In this document: positions 1-7,438 of the stretch, piece after piece
Numbering within the stretch: the first letter of the stretch is position 1
Layout: the number at the start of each line of letters is the position of its first letter
From: Akkermansia sp.
Lineage (GTDB): Bacteria > Verrucomicrobiota > Verrucomicrobiia > Verrucomicrobiales > Akkermansiaceae
Reading direction: 5' to 3'
DNA length: 64,000 nt
Assembly: GCA_017398355.1 (NCBI GenBank)
Contig: JAFQGD010000058.1
Location: forward strand, 25,228-89,227
Notes under the pieces: model-generated
The model's input: only the letters and a program-made list of their open reading frames with translations
What the model was told of the DNA's origin: nothing
The model's database searches: none
Program-made: the position numbers and the translations under genes

Positions 1-768
1 GGCACCCGCATGATGCGCGAAAAAGTGATGACCGGCGAACAAGTGGCCCAAGCCCGCAAAGAAGCCTTGGTAGATGAAATTTTGGAGATGGCCGCCTCCG
101 CACACGAACTGCCGGAAGAGCTGCGAGACATTGAAATGCCGGCAGAGCACCTCATGACCGCCATGTTCAACCTACTGCTGGCTCGCAATGGTGGAGAGCT
201 GCAAGACATCCCGGAAGACCGCCCCAGCCGACATTCCCACACCCAGGAATCCGGCGCAGATAACCCTTCCCGCGATTGGAACAAGCTGGAAGATTCTGTC
301 ACACTTTTCATGAATGGTGGCAAGCTACTGGGCATCAAGCCAAAAGATATTGCAGGTCTCTTCTACAACGAAGCTGATGCTCCCAAAGGCTCCGTGGGCG
401 ATATCAAAATTTTCCTCAAACACTCACTCATCGAGGTCACTCCCGAAGTCGCCCCGCAGATTGTGGAAAAACTCTCCACCTGCATGATTTGCGGCTACGA
501 GGTAAACGTGCGAGAAGACAAAGGACGCCCTGAAGGCGGTTCCGCCCCGGATCGCCCCGCCTACCGCGTGCGAGACCGCCGCTCCGATTCCTACCCCGGC
601 CGAGACAGATTCCGCGAACGCAGCTTCGGTGGCAACCGCTACCGTGGCGACCGCGAGGACACCCGAGACCGCAAACCCTTCCACCGCCGGGCAGATGGCC
701 CCGCCCCCCGAGACAAAGGAGGCGATGGCTTCTACAAGCGATTCAGCAAAAGCTACAAGGGAAGGTAA
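1..768 (+). CDS. DEAD-box RNA helicase, C-terminal part (5' end outside window)
   Basis: The reading frame is open to the left edge, so only the last ~255 residues are seen. A compact domain around residues 90-150 of the visible part (LEDSVTLFMNGGKLLGIKPK, then FYNEADAPKGSVGDIKIF) matches the DbpA-type RNA-binding domain of CsdA/DeaD-like helicases. The tail is rich in Arg, Gly and Asp (RDRRSDSYPGRDRFRERS), as in many cold-shock RNA helicases. These enzymes remodel structured RNA and assist ribosome assembly. The last 30 or so codons are duplicated at about 4.6 kb, so this 3' end may be a replacement brought in with the adjacent insert. The helicase core motifs lie outside the window. Confidence 0.85.
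   Translation, partial: GTRMMREKVMTGEQVAQARKEALVDEILEMAASAHELPEELRDIEMPAEHLMTAMFNLLLARNGGELQDIPEDRPSRHSHTQESGADNPSRDWNKLEDSVTLFMNGGKLLGIKPKDIAGLFYNEADAPKGSVGDIKIFLKHSLIEVTPEVAPQIVEKLSTCMICGYEVNVREDKGRPEGGSAPDRPAYRVRDRRSDSYPGRDRFRERSFGGNRYRGDREDTRDRKPFHRRADGPAPRDKGGDGFYKRFSKSYKGR
677..752 (+). repeat. Direct repeat, left copy (helicase 3' end)
   Basis: These 76 bp are identical to 4622-4697. The repeat starts at CCTTCCACCGCCGG and ends inside the last codons of the helicase gene. Beyond it the copies remain alignable but differ mostly at synonymous positions (AGC/AGT, AAG/AAA, GGA/GGG). This pattern suggests two diverged alleles of one gene end rather than a fresh slippage duplication. Confidence 0.9.
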
Positions 769-810
769 TAATTTTATCATCCCCTCTAAGCACTTTTCTG
801 GGGAAATTTT

Positions 811-3456
811 TCATTCGCGATTCTCGCCTTGATTTAACAATATTCCATTTTTGTTATAATATTTCACACTGATAACGTTACCACAAGCATCTATTTCCTT
901 CACAGAGCGAAATAAACCATTTTTCAATTCAATTATTTTCCCGTTGGTATCGAGATAAAAAGTTTCTACATTATTTTCACTCTCACTGTATTTGTTGTAG
1001 ATACCAGAAAAGGAGTAATCATTAATCGGGTTGCCATCCACCCCCAAAAGCATTAGCTTAATGATTCTACCCTTCCCATCATACTCCATGCTAATTCCGG
1101 AATAGCCCTCAGCTAACAAAATAGGATTCTCATGTAATCCTAAATACATTTTTTGTGTTTCATTATCTCTTTCATCGTAAGCACAAACATAACCGGCAAA
1201 TCCTCCACGAATTAAACAAGGCTTACCATCTGCCCCAAAATAGATTCTTTTAATTTCATTGTCTCGTGCATCATACTCGCTCTGCCATCCGGCGAATCCT
1301 TCATCATCCAGATAAAGCTTTCCATCAGCATCAATATGTGAGCATTTAATTAAATTGCCTCTTTCGTTATACTCAAATTGTTGACTTTTCAACACACGAT
1401 AGCCTGACTGTTCATTTATGTATTTAACTTTTGTTTTATTCCCCCTAGAATCATACTCTGATTCAATCCCTGTGTGACCATCAACAGTCAAGCTAGTCTT
1501 ACCGTCTTGTCCTATGAAAACACGCTTTACTTCATTGCCTCGCGAATCGTACTCATACTTTATGCCTACATATCCAGTAGAAAGAACACAAGGCCAGTCA
1601 TCCACACCGCAATATATCTCAGATATTACGTTTCCCCTCGTGTCGTACGACTTCTTTATTATAGCATACCCTTCAGCCACTAAAACAGGAGCACCATCGA
1701 GTCCACAATATGTTCGTTTCACTTCTCGACCGCGAACATCATACTCGCTCACAATGGAAGCATATTTATCTTTGCTCATGCATATATTGCCATCTTCTCC
1801 ATAGAAAGTCATTTTTTCAACATTACCTTGTGCATCGCGCTCAAAAGTTTGACCAGCGTAGCCATCATTCATGACGTATGGAATCTCTCCACTCACACCT
1901 TTATATGTATTTTTTGTGACATTGCCTTGTTCATCATATTCTCGAACCCACCCAGCATAGCCATGTTTATTCAGAATAGGGGTCTCATTTTCGCCAAGTA
2001 AGACGCACTCTAAAGCATTTCCCCGAGCATCAAACTTACCTACTATTCCGGCATTACCATCATTGTGAAAAACTAATTTCTTCAAATCTTTACCGTAATA
2101 CATGATTTTTTCAGGATTCCCTCGCATGTCGTATATAATTCGGCGATGCGCCACGTTCTCCTTAGTAAAACAAATATTTCCATCCTCATCCATAAATGTT
2201 CCTTTCGTTTCATTACCATTTATATCATACTCTCGCTCAAGTCGTGCAAATCCCATTTTATTTATACAAGGCAATCCATCCAACCCTATGCTTATCAACT
2301 CCTTGATATTACCAGAAGTGTCGTATGTATACAGTAATCCTGCACAACCAAAATTAGAAATGCAGTATTTTTCACCTGAGAGGTCAAGTTGCATGCTTCT
2401 AACCATGTTTCCACTCACATCATACTCCAGCGTATACCCGGCATAGCCATTCTTGTTCAGACAGGGTTCGCCATTCAAACCAAAATATAAACTCTTGGTC
2501 AAAAATCCTCTTTTATCATATGCACATTTAACATTAGCATAACCCTCTCTGAACATGCAGGGTTTACCATGAGCATCATAAAAAGAGAGACTAATGACAT
2601 TCCCATTTTTCCACGTGTAAATCTCCTTCGCCACATATTCAGGTCCATCAATTGGATTATCCTTTTCATCTACATAAGTTAAACTTATTGCTAGACCATC
2701 CTCATTAAACTGAATATCATAACCAGCTGTCCCCTTATGTGCAGGAATAATCGTCCCATCGTGAGATAAATATCTTATTTTTAGAATACGCCCCTCTGCA
2801 TCTCTGGTGTAACTGCGACCATACGCACCATATACATCTTGCCGCGGAAACTTTTCATCGTTTTGGAATCGCTCCGATATAATATGACCTTTTTCATCAC
2901 GCACGACTTCAAAACGCTTTATATCCGGCTTCCTCGTTTCCGTTTCTAGAGTACTGGCAAACTTTACAAACGAAGAAGCAAACCCGGACCCCATGTCTAA
3001 TCCTTTTTCATCTTTATTATGGAACGTGATAGTTTGCATATCCGGATAGCGGTGTGTGATTACAACGCGTCCATTAACATCCAAGAAATCACAGGAAAGC
3101 ACTTTGTTTCTCCAGTAATCGTGCTCAAAACGCATAGCAACCGGGCGTTCCTCTCCCCACGCGTATTTTTCTTTTGTTAGCTTGCCAAGGGAGTTACAAC
3201 ACTCCACTTGTTGCACCTTGTAAAATTGTTCCGTAAACCGATAATGAATCTGCAGTGCAGCTATATCTTCTTCGTTCAGTTCGTGCAGTCCCTCCGGTGT
3301 ATTGTTACGCTCCACATAATCACGATAATAATACACTTTTGGAACACAAAAATCCCACGCAAACAAACAAGACAATAATAGTAATATAGCCCCCCTAAAT
3401 AAACGAATCTTCGAATAAAAGTCCTTTGGCGTTGCAATCTCTCCCACCTCTTCCAT
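811..3456 (-). CDS. RHS/YD-like 32-residue repeat region of a TIR protein (downstream part of a frameshifted gene)
   Basis: The true gene probably spans 811-3968 and is split by a frameshift at the C6 run 3390-3395 (G6 on the coding strand). This frame starts with a membrane helix (ILLLLSCLFAWDF) that continues the TIR protein, so the ATG at 3456 is unlikely to be a real start. Most of the rest is a tandem array with a 32-residue period. The consensus is YDxRGN, then GxDGxPxL, then GYAGxxxEYD, and roughly twenty units can be followed. The pattern resembles RHS/YD repeats but is shorter and more regular. It presumably forms an elongated beta-rich ectodomain or sensor. Codon use is AT-rich compared with neighbouring genes, consistent with acquisition. 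Confidence 0.75.
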   Translation of the reverse strand: MEEVGEIATPKDFYSKIRLFRGAILLLLSCLFAWDFCVPKVYYYRDYVERNNTPEGLHELNEEDIAALQIHYRFTEQFYKVQQVECCNSLGKLTKEKYAWGEERPVAMRFEHDYWRNKVLSCDFLDVNGRVVITHRYPDMQTITFHNKDEKGLDMGSGFASSFVKFASTLETETRKPDIKRFEVVRDEKGHIISERFQNDEKFPRQDVYGAYGRSYTRDAEGRILKIRYLSHDGTIIPAHKGTAGYDIQFNEDGLAISLTYVDEKDNPIDGPEYVAKEIYTWKNGNVISLSFYDAHGKPCMFREGYANVKCAYDKRGFLTKSLYFGLNGEPCLNKNGYAGYTLEYDVSGNMVRSMQLDLSGEKYCISNFGCAGLLYTYDTSGNIKELISIGLDGLPCINKMGFARLEREYDINGNETKGTFMDEDGNICFTKENVAHRRIIYDMRGNPEKIMYYGKDLKKLVFHNDGNAGIVGKFDARGNALECVLLGENETPILNKHGYAGWVREYDEQGNVTKNTYKGVSGEIPYVMNDGYAGQTFERDAQGNVEKMTFYGEDGNICMSKDKYASIVSEYDVRGREVKRTYCGLDGAPVLVAEGYAIIKKSYDTRGNVISEIYCGVDDWPCVLSTGYVGIKYEYDSRGNEVKRVFIGQDGKTSLTVDGHTGIESEYDSRGNKTKVKYINEQSGYRVLKSQQFEYNERGNLIKCSHIDADGKLYLDDEGFAGWQSEYDARDNEIKRIYFGADGKPCLIRGGFAGYVCAYDERDNETQKMYLGLHENPILLAEGYSGISMEYDGKGRIIKLMLLGVDGNPINDYSFSGIYNKYSESENNVETFYLDTNGKIIELKNGLFRSVKEIDACGNVISVKYYNKNGILLNQGENRE
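840..2600 (-). repeat. Array of 96-bp coding repeats (32-aa RHS/YD-like units)
   Basis: Successive units begin with YD-x-x-GN and recur every 32 codons, for example YDTSGN to YDINGN to YDMRGN to FDARGN to YDEQGN. Identity between units is low at the DNA level, so this is an old array held by selection at the protein level. Edges are approximate. Confidence 0.7.
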
Positions 3457-3968
3457 ATTTCGTCTGGCTCCAAGCCCAGCATCTTTGCCACCACATCACT
3501 AAATACACGTTCCTTACCTTTTTCTACCACATCTACCGCTAGTATATCCAATTTTTTTATCATGCTAGGCATACATGATATAGGATCCACGTTATCGTTT
3601 TTACGCAATAATATAGGAATAATGCGGTGCTCATTTTCTGGGTCTAAAGAAACAAAAGTTTTAATTTCTTCATTTACCCATGACTTTCCTTCCTTATTAG
3701 GTTTTGCAGAATCCTCTGAGCAAAGAACAATTAGATATTTAGAAACTTCCAATCCGCTTCTGATTGCATCATTTAGCTTATCAATTACAAGATCTGTATG
3801 ATCTCGATAAATCGGACGTAAGTTATCCGGTTTGTCTGGATATTTTCGGCAAAGCTCACTTGGCAACTTGTAATGTTCCAAAAATTGCTGCAACTCTTTT
3901 GCAAAGCATGCATCCACATGAGAATAACTAATAAAAGCAAAAAACTTATAGACTCGTACGGTTGTCAT
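3276..3968 (-). CDS. TIR-domain protein, N-terminal part (frame breaks at G6 tract)
   Basis: Residues 1-170 form a TIR domain. FFAFISYSHVDACFAKEL is the first TIR strand and box 1. W97-V-N-E100 matches the WxxxE pattern that carries the catalytic Glu of NAD-cleaving TIR domains. After residue 193 (FVYLGG) the frame runs into an unlikely YYYY/Cys-rich tail. The -1 frame instead continues as a membrane helix and the repeat array encoded at 811-3390. One extra G in the G6 run at 3390-3395 would restore a ~1,050-residue TIR-TM-repeat protein. A TATAAC box lies 6 nt before the ATG, with no ribosome-binding site visible. TIR proteins of this kind usually act in NAD depletion or signalling; the role here is inferred only. 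Confidence 0.8.
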   Translation of the reverse strand: MTTVRVYKFFAFISYSHVDACFAKELQQFLEHYKLPSELCRKYPDKPDNLRPIYRDHTDLVIDKLNDAIRSGLEVSKYLIVLCSEDSAKPNKEGKSWVNEEIKTFVSLDPENEHRIIPILLRKNDNVDPISCMPSMIKKLDILAVDVVEKGKERVFSDVVAKMLGLEPDEIWKRWERLQRQRTFIRRFVYLGGLYYYYCLVCLRGIFVFQKCIIIVIMWSVTIHRRDCTN

Positions 3969-4182
3969 AGTTCAGTTATAAGTAAAACGGTATGTAGTCT
4001 TGCTTGCACAAAAGAACTGTGCAGAATGAAATAAATGCTATAAGTAGCGCACTAAAATAAACTCTTGTCAGTTGTAGCACTTCGTTTTTCGACTGTCAAC
4101 AAAATTCTGCACAGCGTCAAAGGGGCTGTTGCAAGAACAAATACCCAATGTAAAAGGACACAATTCCCCCCCCTCAGCTCCT

Positions 4183-4540
4183 TCAAGGCTGCTTTGGCAT
4201 CCTAGCTATATTCTCTCTTCCTCTGAGCAACACATAGCGCTTTCCCTTCACAAACGGATGGTGTTTACTTCGTGAAACGCTGGATTTTATCAAGCCCCTG
4301 ATTCATGTTACGCACTAAGTGATAAGCATCGTAACAAACTTTGAAACGGTCACAAAGGCTAGACTAAGAACTTTTCATCGACCAACACGCCTTGCTCATT
4401 CTGCATCTTGGGTTTAGCAATATCATTTTCAAGTACTTCCTTATCAATGCGCTGTATAGTGGTGTAGAAAATGGAATTTTCATTTTCTAGGAACCGAGAA
4501 AGTAGCCGCATCCGTCTCCAAGTATAACCACAAGATGGGT
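4183..4540 (-). pseudogene. Transposase relic, ISL3-like
   Basis: Two adjacent frames give pieces that read as one protein. The first is CDRFKVCYDAYHLVRNMNQG, then LDKIQRFTK (4268-4354). The second is HHPFVKGKRYVLLRGRENIA (ending near 4186). Together they resemble the DRFHV...LN..LD..RR...KG.RYLLLR segment of ISL3-family DDE transposases. An in-frame stop and a frame change show it is dead. An upstream open stretch (SRFLENENSIFYTTIQRIDK) may be an earlier part but was not recognised. Family assignment is from memory of the motif only. Confidence 0.4.
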
Positions 4541-4621
4541 GACAAATTTCAGGCCGCAGGGTGAGTTTTCTCTTGCAGTGGGTAGTTCTCCTGTATTGTG
4601 TCAACGAACAGCGTATAACAT

Positions 4622-4697
4622 CCTTCCACCGCCGGGCAGATGGCCCCGCCCCCCGAGACAAAGGAGGCGATGGCTTCTACAAGCGATTCAGCAAAAG
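4622..4697 (+). repeat. Direct repeat, right copy (orphan helicase 3' end)
   Basis: Identical over 76 bp to 677-752. It continues in the helicase frame to ...SYKGKS and TAA at about 4714, against ...SYKGR and TAA in the left copy. It has no upstream helicase sequence. The simplest reading is that this is the original end of the helicase gene, displaced by insertion of the TIR module. Confidence 0.9.
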
Positions 4698-4768
4698 TTA
4701 CAAAGGGAAGTCATAATCCCCCCGGCTAAAGCAGAAATTGCGAACCGGAGAATGCGTTGATTTCCCCC

Positions 4769-4933
4769 TTAGTGCGAATGTGAGCAATGCGGGTCATCGC
4801 AATGGTGGTGCATATCGGGGGGCAGCGCTTGTTCCTGCTCGCCTATGAGCTTGCCTAAGAAAAAGCCGCCAACAGCGCACAGGATGAGGATTCCGATAAA
4901 AATAAGCACTTGTTTTATCATGTTATTTTTCAT
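4769..4933 (-). CDS. 54-aa single-pass membrane protein with His/Cys-rich tail
   Basis: The ATG overlaps the stop of the upstream S9 peptidase gene as ATGA, so translation is probably coupled. The protein has a short basic N-terminus and one hydrophobic helix at about residues 8-30 (VLIFIGILILCAVGGFFLG). It ends with HHHCDDPHCSHSH, seven His and two Cys within 13 residues, a likely metal-binding cluster. Orientation is probably N-in with the tail outside, by the positive-inside rule. The family was not recognised. It could supply metal to, or anchor, an envelope partner. Confidence 0.7.
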   Translation of the reverse strand: MKNNMIKQVLIFIGILILCAVGGFFLGKLIGEQEQALPPDMHHHCDDPHCSHSH

Positions 4934-6792
4934 TTTGTCTTAGAGGGTGAAAAGTTGAGGTGTTGGCGCAGAAAAGGAACAATATGCTCGGCGTAAAGCC
5001 AAGGTTCATGTTCGGGGTTCAGGAAGCCGTGCGCTTCATCCGGCAAAGAAAGCACCTTTACCTGCTTACCGACAGCCCGCAGATTCTTGGCCAACATTTT
5101 GGAATGCACGGGGGGGATAAGAGTATCCTTTTCCCCGTAATACAAGAGAAGAGGGTCTTGAAACTGATGCGCATGCAGAGCGGGAGAAACTGCGCGTAGG
5201 CGAGCTCTCTCGGCGGGGTCATCCCGGTCACCAATCACTATGCAGTCCTCACCGGCGTAGGGAGACTCCGCAGCATTCATCTTCTGCAAATAAAGCAACA
5301 AATCTTGCGGGCCAAATAAACTGATACCGCAAGCATAGGTGCCGGGGTAAAAACACAGCGCAGCCGTAGCGGCATAACCACCATACGAGCCACCAAAAAT
5401 GGCTATGCGACCGGGTTCTGCTATCCCCTGTTCCAGCAACCAAGGTATGCAATCATTCACATCCGTCTGCATCACCCCGGTGCCCCACTGCCGATTCCCG
5501 GCATGCATAAATGACTTGCCCCAGCCGCGGGAACCGCGAAACTGCGGCTGCACCACGGCAAAACCTTGGCTCACGAGGTACTGCACCCGCCAATCGTAGC
5601 TTGCATCGGTGCGCATGCGCGGACCGCCATGCACAAACACGACAGTCGGGAATGGGCCATCCCCCTCCGGCAAGGTGTAATATACCGGTATACTCGTACC
5701 ATCTGCTGCTTGGTACTCTGCAAAATGTGTTTTACGGACGGGCGGCAGGTTTTGTGGAGCCATGAGAATGCGAATGCCCTTTCCTTGCTCCCACAAGGCG
5801 TAGCTTGCCGGTGCGCCGCCCTCCTGCATCAGAAAAAAAAGCCGCCGCCCGCAGGGAGATACGGCAAGCGGTGTCACCTCGGCCGCCCCCGCCACTTCCC
5901 GGCACACGGCATCCCACGCAGGGCACGCTTTCACAGCAGTATATTCATCTGTACCCCAGCGGGCAGAGTAACCCAGTAGCTCACCATGGGGCGCAAGCAA
6001 AAAATGAACAATATCTGCCCGACCGGCCGAAGCAATCGTCGTTAACTCTCCGGTCTCCAAATGCAGGCGGCCCAGTGCTGCACCCTCCAGCCCCCTGTCA
6101 TGCATCACATATACATGCTTTGCATCGGCCATGCCCAGTAGTTGAAGCCTCTCCGACGCCGCAGCCGAAAAAACAGGGTGAGGCCCGCGCCCGCCCAGCC
6201 AAGAATCCACGTGCTTGCCCCCCTTGGCATCCCAGCGAAGGGTCGCCAGTGGCTCTCCGGTAGGCGTAAAAGCCCAAGAAACGGCCCGCTCGCGGTTGGG
6301 ATACAGCAGGTGCGCCCGCACCGCGCCGTCCTTCACCTGCAAACGAAACACCGGTGCAGCCCCCATGGGCTGTTCTCCCCCCAATGCTAAAAGGGAGCAC
6401 TCAGACCCGGCTGCCACCTCCATCATCGGCATACACCACGCCGGCACCCCCTCGCTGCGCAATTCTTGCAAGCAGCCGCCCTCGCGGTAGAGATAAAAGC
6501 GCGTTTCCCCCGCCGCATCTGTCCCGCACAGCAGGCATCTGCCATCCTTCAGCAGAAGCACACGCGCAATGACCTGTACTCCCTCCACTCGTATCTCTTC
6601 CTTGCCTCGCTCACTCTGAATTTGCAACTCATTCTCCCGCTCCCCTGCCATGACAAAACGTAGCAATGACTCATCCCATGCCATCACCATCGGCATCCCT
6701 ACATCCTGATAGCGCCGAGCCTGTCCGCTATCTGCCCAACCGGGGCAGATACAGCAGAGGAGCAGCAGAAGAAGTATACGCAGCAGCATCAT
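4930..6792 (-). CDS. Secreted S9 family prolyl oligopeptidase-like peptidase
   Basis: A signal peptide (LLRILLLLLLCCICPGWA) is followed by a beta-propeller-like region to about residue 350 and an alpha/beta-hydrolase domain. The catalytic triad is visible: Ser469 in GGSYGGY, Asp556 in GEKDTLIPP and His588 in DEAHGF. These are typical of acylaminoacyl-peptidase/dipeptidyl-peptidase-type S9 enzymes that trim peptides in the periplasm or outside the cell. A length of 620 residues is normal for the family. The 3' end overlaps the mini membrane protein gene by 4 bp. Substrate cannot be read from sequence. Confidence 0.9.
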   Translation of the reverse strand: MMLLRILLLLLLCCICPGWADSGQARRYQDVGMPMVMAWDESLLRFVMAGERENELQIQSERGKEEIRVEGVQVIARVLLLKDGRCLLCGTDAAGETRFYLYREGGCLQELRSEGVPAWCMPMMEVAAGSECSLLALGGEQPMGAAPVFRLQVKDGAVRAHLLYPNRERAVSWAFTPTGEPLATLRWDAKGGKHVDSWLGGRGPHPVFSAAASERLQLLGMADAKHVYVMHDRGLEGAALGRLHLETGELTTIASAGRADIVHFLLAPHGELLGYSARWGTDEYTAVKACPAWDAVCREVAGAAEVTPLAVSPCGRRLFFLMQEGGAPASYALWEQGKGIRILMAPQNLPPVRKTHFAEYQAADGTSIPVYYTLPEGDGPFPTVVFVHGGPRMRTDASYDWRVQYLVSQGFAVVQPQFRGSRGWGKSFMHAGNRQWGTGVMQTDVNDCIPWLLEQGIAEPGRIAIFGGSYGGYAATAALCFYPGTYACGISLFGPQDLLLYLQKMNAAESPYAGEDCIVIGDRDDPAERARLRAVSPALHAHQFQDPLLLYYGEKDTLIPPVHSKMLAKNLRAVGKQVKVLSLPDEAHGFLNPEHEPWLYAEHIVPFLRQHLNFSPSKTK

Positions 6793-6798
6793 ATCTCA

Positions 6799-6850
6799 TA
6801 AAAAAGAGTGGCACACACACCCGCTTACGCAGTTCTCGGCATGCCACTCT
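6799..6850 (-). terminator. Rho-independent terminator after the small Cys-rich gene
   Basis: On the minus strand AGAGTGGCA (6842-6850) pairs with TGCCACTCT (6805-6813), followed directly by a T-run. It separates 6880-7095 from the S9 peptidase gene. Confidence 0.75.
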
Positions 6851-6879
6851 GTTACGCGTTAGTATTATCCCCTTATGCT

Positions 6880-7095
6880 TTAGTAGGAACCGCAACGGCC
6901 GGTGCCTTTGCACGCAAGGCAGTTGAAAGGCCCTGTGCCGCCATTGCTAAATCCGGTTCCTTTGCAGGAAATGCAACGCATCCCGTGAGCATCAAAGCTC
7001 TTGGTGTCGATTACTTCAGCAGCGGTGGAGGTGCCCATGCAGAAACCAATCGTGGTCACACATACGGCAGCAATAATAGCAATTGTCTTTTTCAT
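6880..7095 (-). CDS. 71-aa secreted protein with paired CxxCxGxG motifs
   Basis: A signal peptide (KKTIAIIAAVCVTTIGFCMG, then TSTAA) precedes a mature domain of about 45 residues. That domain contains CISCKGTGF and CLACKGTGRC, the zinc-binding repeat type seen in the central domain of DnaJ. Only one pair is present, so at most one zinc site would form. The gene stands alone between a good promoter (7176-7204) and a terminator (6799-6850), so it is its own transcription unit. Function is unknown; a periplasmic metal or redox role is a guess. Confidence 0.75.
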   Translation of the reverse strand: MKKTIAIIAAVCVTTIGFCMGTSTAAEVIDTKSFDAHGMRCISCKGTGFSNGGTGPFNCLACKGTGRCGSY

Positions 7096-7438
7096 TGTTT
7101 GAATCTGGTTGGTTGTTGGTCTTCATTCGCGGCTCAATGCCACACTTGTGGTTGTTTCACCGCGCCGACAAGGCTTTTATATCTCTTTTGCTATATCTTG
7201 TCAATAGTTTTTACATTATTTTCGTTTTTTTACTTCACATCGGAACTTTTATAGTACGTTTATCGCAAAAAAAAGTAGACAACGCTCTATAAATGCTTTC
7301 CACGCATGCCGATATCACATCCCCCCCGATACGAAACACAGGCCATCCCTTTCGGCAGGGCAATCAACGTTCAGATATGGCAGCCATCAGAGGCATCTTT
7401 AGTGAAAGCAATGGGGGTATGGTGGGCCGGAGCGCCAA
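7096..7438. other. 343-bp intergenic region
   Basis: It contains the promoter of the small Cys-rich gene (7176-7204) and its ~74-nt leader. The remainder (7205-7438) is AT-rich, then neutral, and no gene or RNA was recognised. Confidence 0.6.
7176..7204 (-). promoter_or_regulatory. Sigma70-type promoter of the 71-aa secreted protein
   Basis: TTGACA at 7199-7204 and TATAAA at 7176-7181 on the minus strand, with a 17-bp spacer. Near-consensus. Confidence 0.75.

Larger units (their letters stand above)
3969..4768. other. 800-bp stretch without an intact gene
   Basis: It holds a degraded transposase on the minus strand (about 4183-4540) and, at 4622-4714, a second copy of the helicase 3' end that finishes in frame with TAA. 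The rest is AT-rich and shows no convincing gene. Confidence 0.6.
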
